This document shows, piece after piece, positions 5,681 to 5,683 of a stretch of DNA of 5,683 nt. The notes beneath the pieces were generated by a model. It searched no databases and had not been told where the DNA came from. It saw only the letters and a program-made list of their open reading frames with translations. Source of the stretch: JAHDBG01 sp963922685 (GTDB lineage: Bacteria; Pseudomonadota; Gammaproteobacteria; Chromatiales; Chromatiaceae); NCBI GenBank assembly GCA_963922685.1, contig CAWUJM010000063.1, positions 1 to 5,683 of the forward strand. The letters run 5' to 3'. Within the stretch, counting starts at the first letter, position 1; each line of letters opens with the position of its first letter. Position numbers and translations under genes: made by a program.

Positions 5681-5683
5681 GTG

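Noticed and set aside
1..5683. CRISPR array, tRNA, rRNA, or complete insertion sequence
   Set aside because: No regularly spaced direct repeats, no cloverleaf or rRNA motifs, and no transposase frame were seen on either strand.

Overview
This window looks like chromosomal DNA from a gammaproteobacterium. FtsX, NadA and NadB all align over their whole length with the E. coli proteins, and their metal-ligand and active-site residues keep exact spacing. Base composition varies: one 60-base stretch in ftsX (241-300) is 44/60 G+C, and one in nadA (2881-2940) is 25/60. The ends suggest a whole short assembly contig that stops in a repeat on both sides. Bases 1-52 are an exact reverse complement of 5629-5680.

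Layout, left to right. A partial reading frame of unknown function (1-165, +) ends convergent with ftsX (192-1151, -), with a small hairpin between them. A 54-base gap that appears to carry divergent promoters separates ftsX from a two-gene operon on the + strand. The first gene (1206-1532) encodes a 108-residue glutamine-rich protein with one membrane helix and a coiled coil. The second (1545-2564) encodes a MamK-family bacterial actin. nadA (2632-3681, -) converges on the actin gene and is divergent from nadB (3711-5360, +), with only 29 bases between the two start codons. The last 323 bases have no convincing gene. They hold a strong palindrome after nadB, an 82% A+T tract, a second short palindrome, a cluster of DnaA-box-like sequences and the right copy of the terminal repeat.

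How the genes fit together. NadB oxidises L-aspartate to iminoaspartate, and NadA condenses this with dihydroxyacetone phosphate to give quinolinate, so the two divergent genes form a complete aspartate-to-quinolinate module of NAD synthesis. FtsX is the membrane half of the divisome ABC complex FtsEX, but ftsE is not next to it here.

The most interesting part is the operon pairing a MamK-type actin with a small membrane-anchored coiled-coil protein, divergent from ftsX. No other magnetosome gene is visible. It may be a membrane-tethered filament system for positioning or organising something in the cell. That role is an inference; the actin family assignment is firm.
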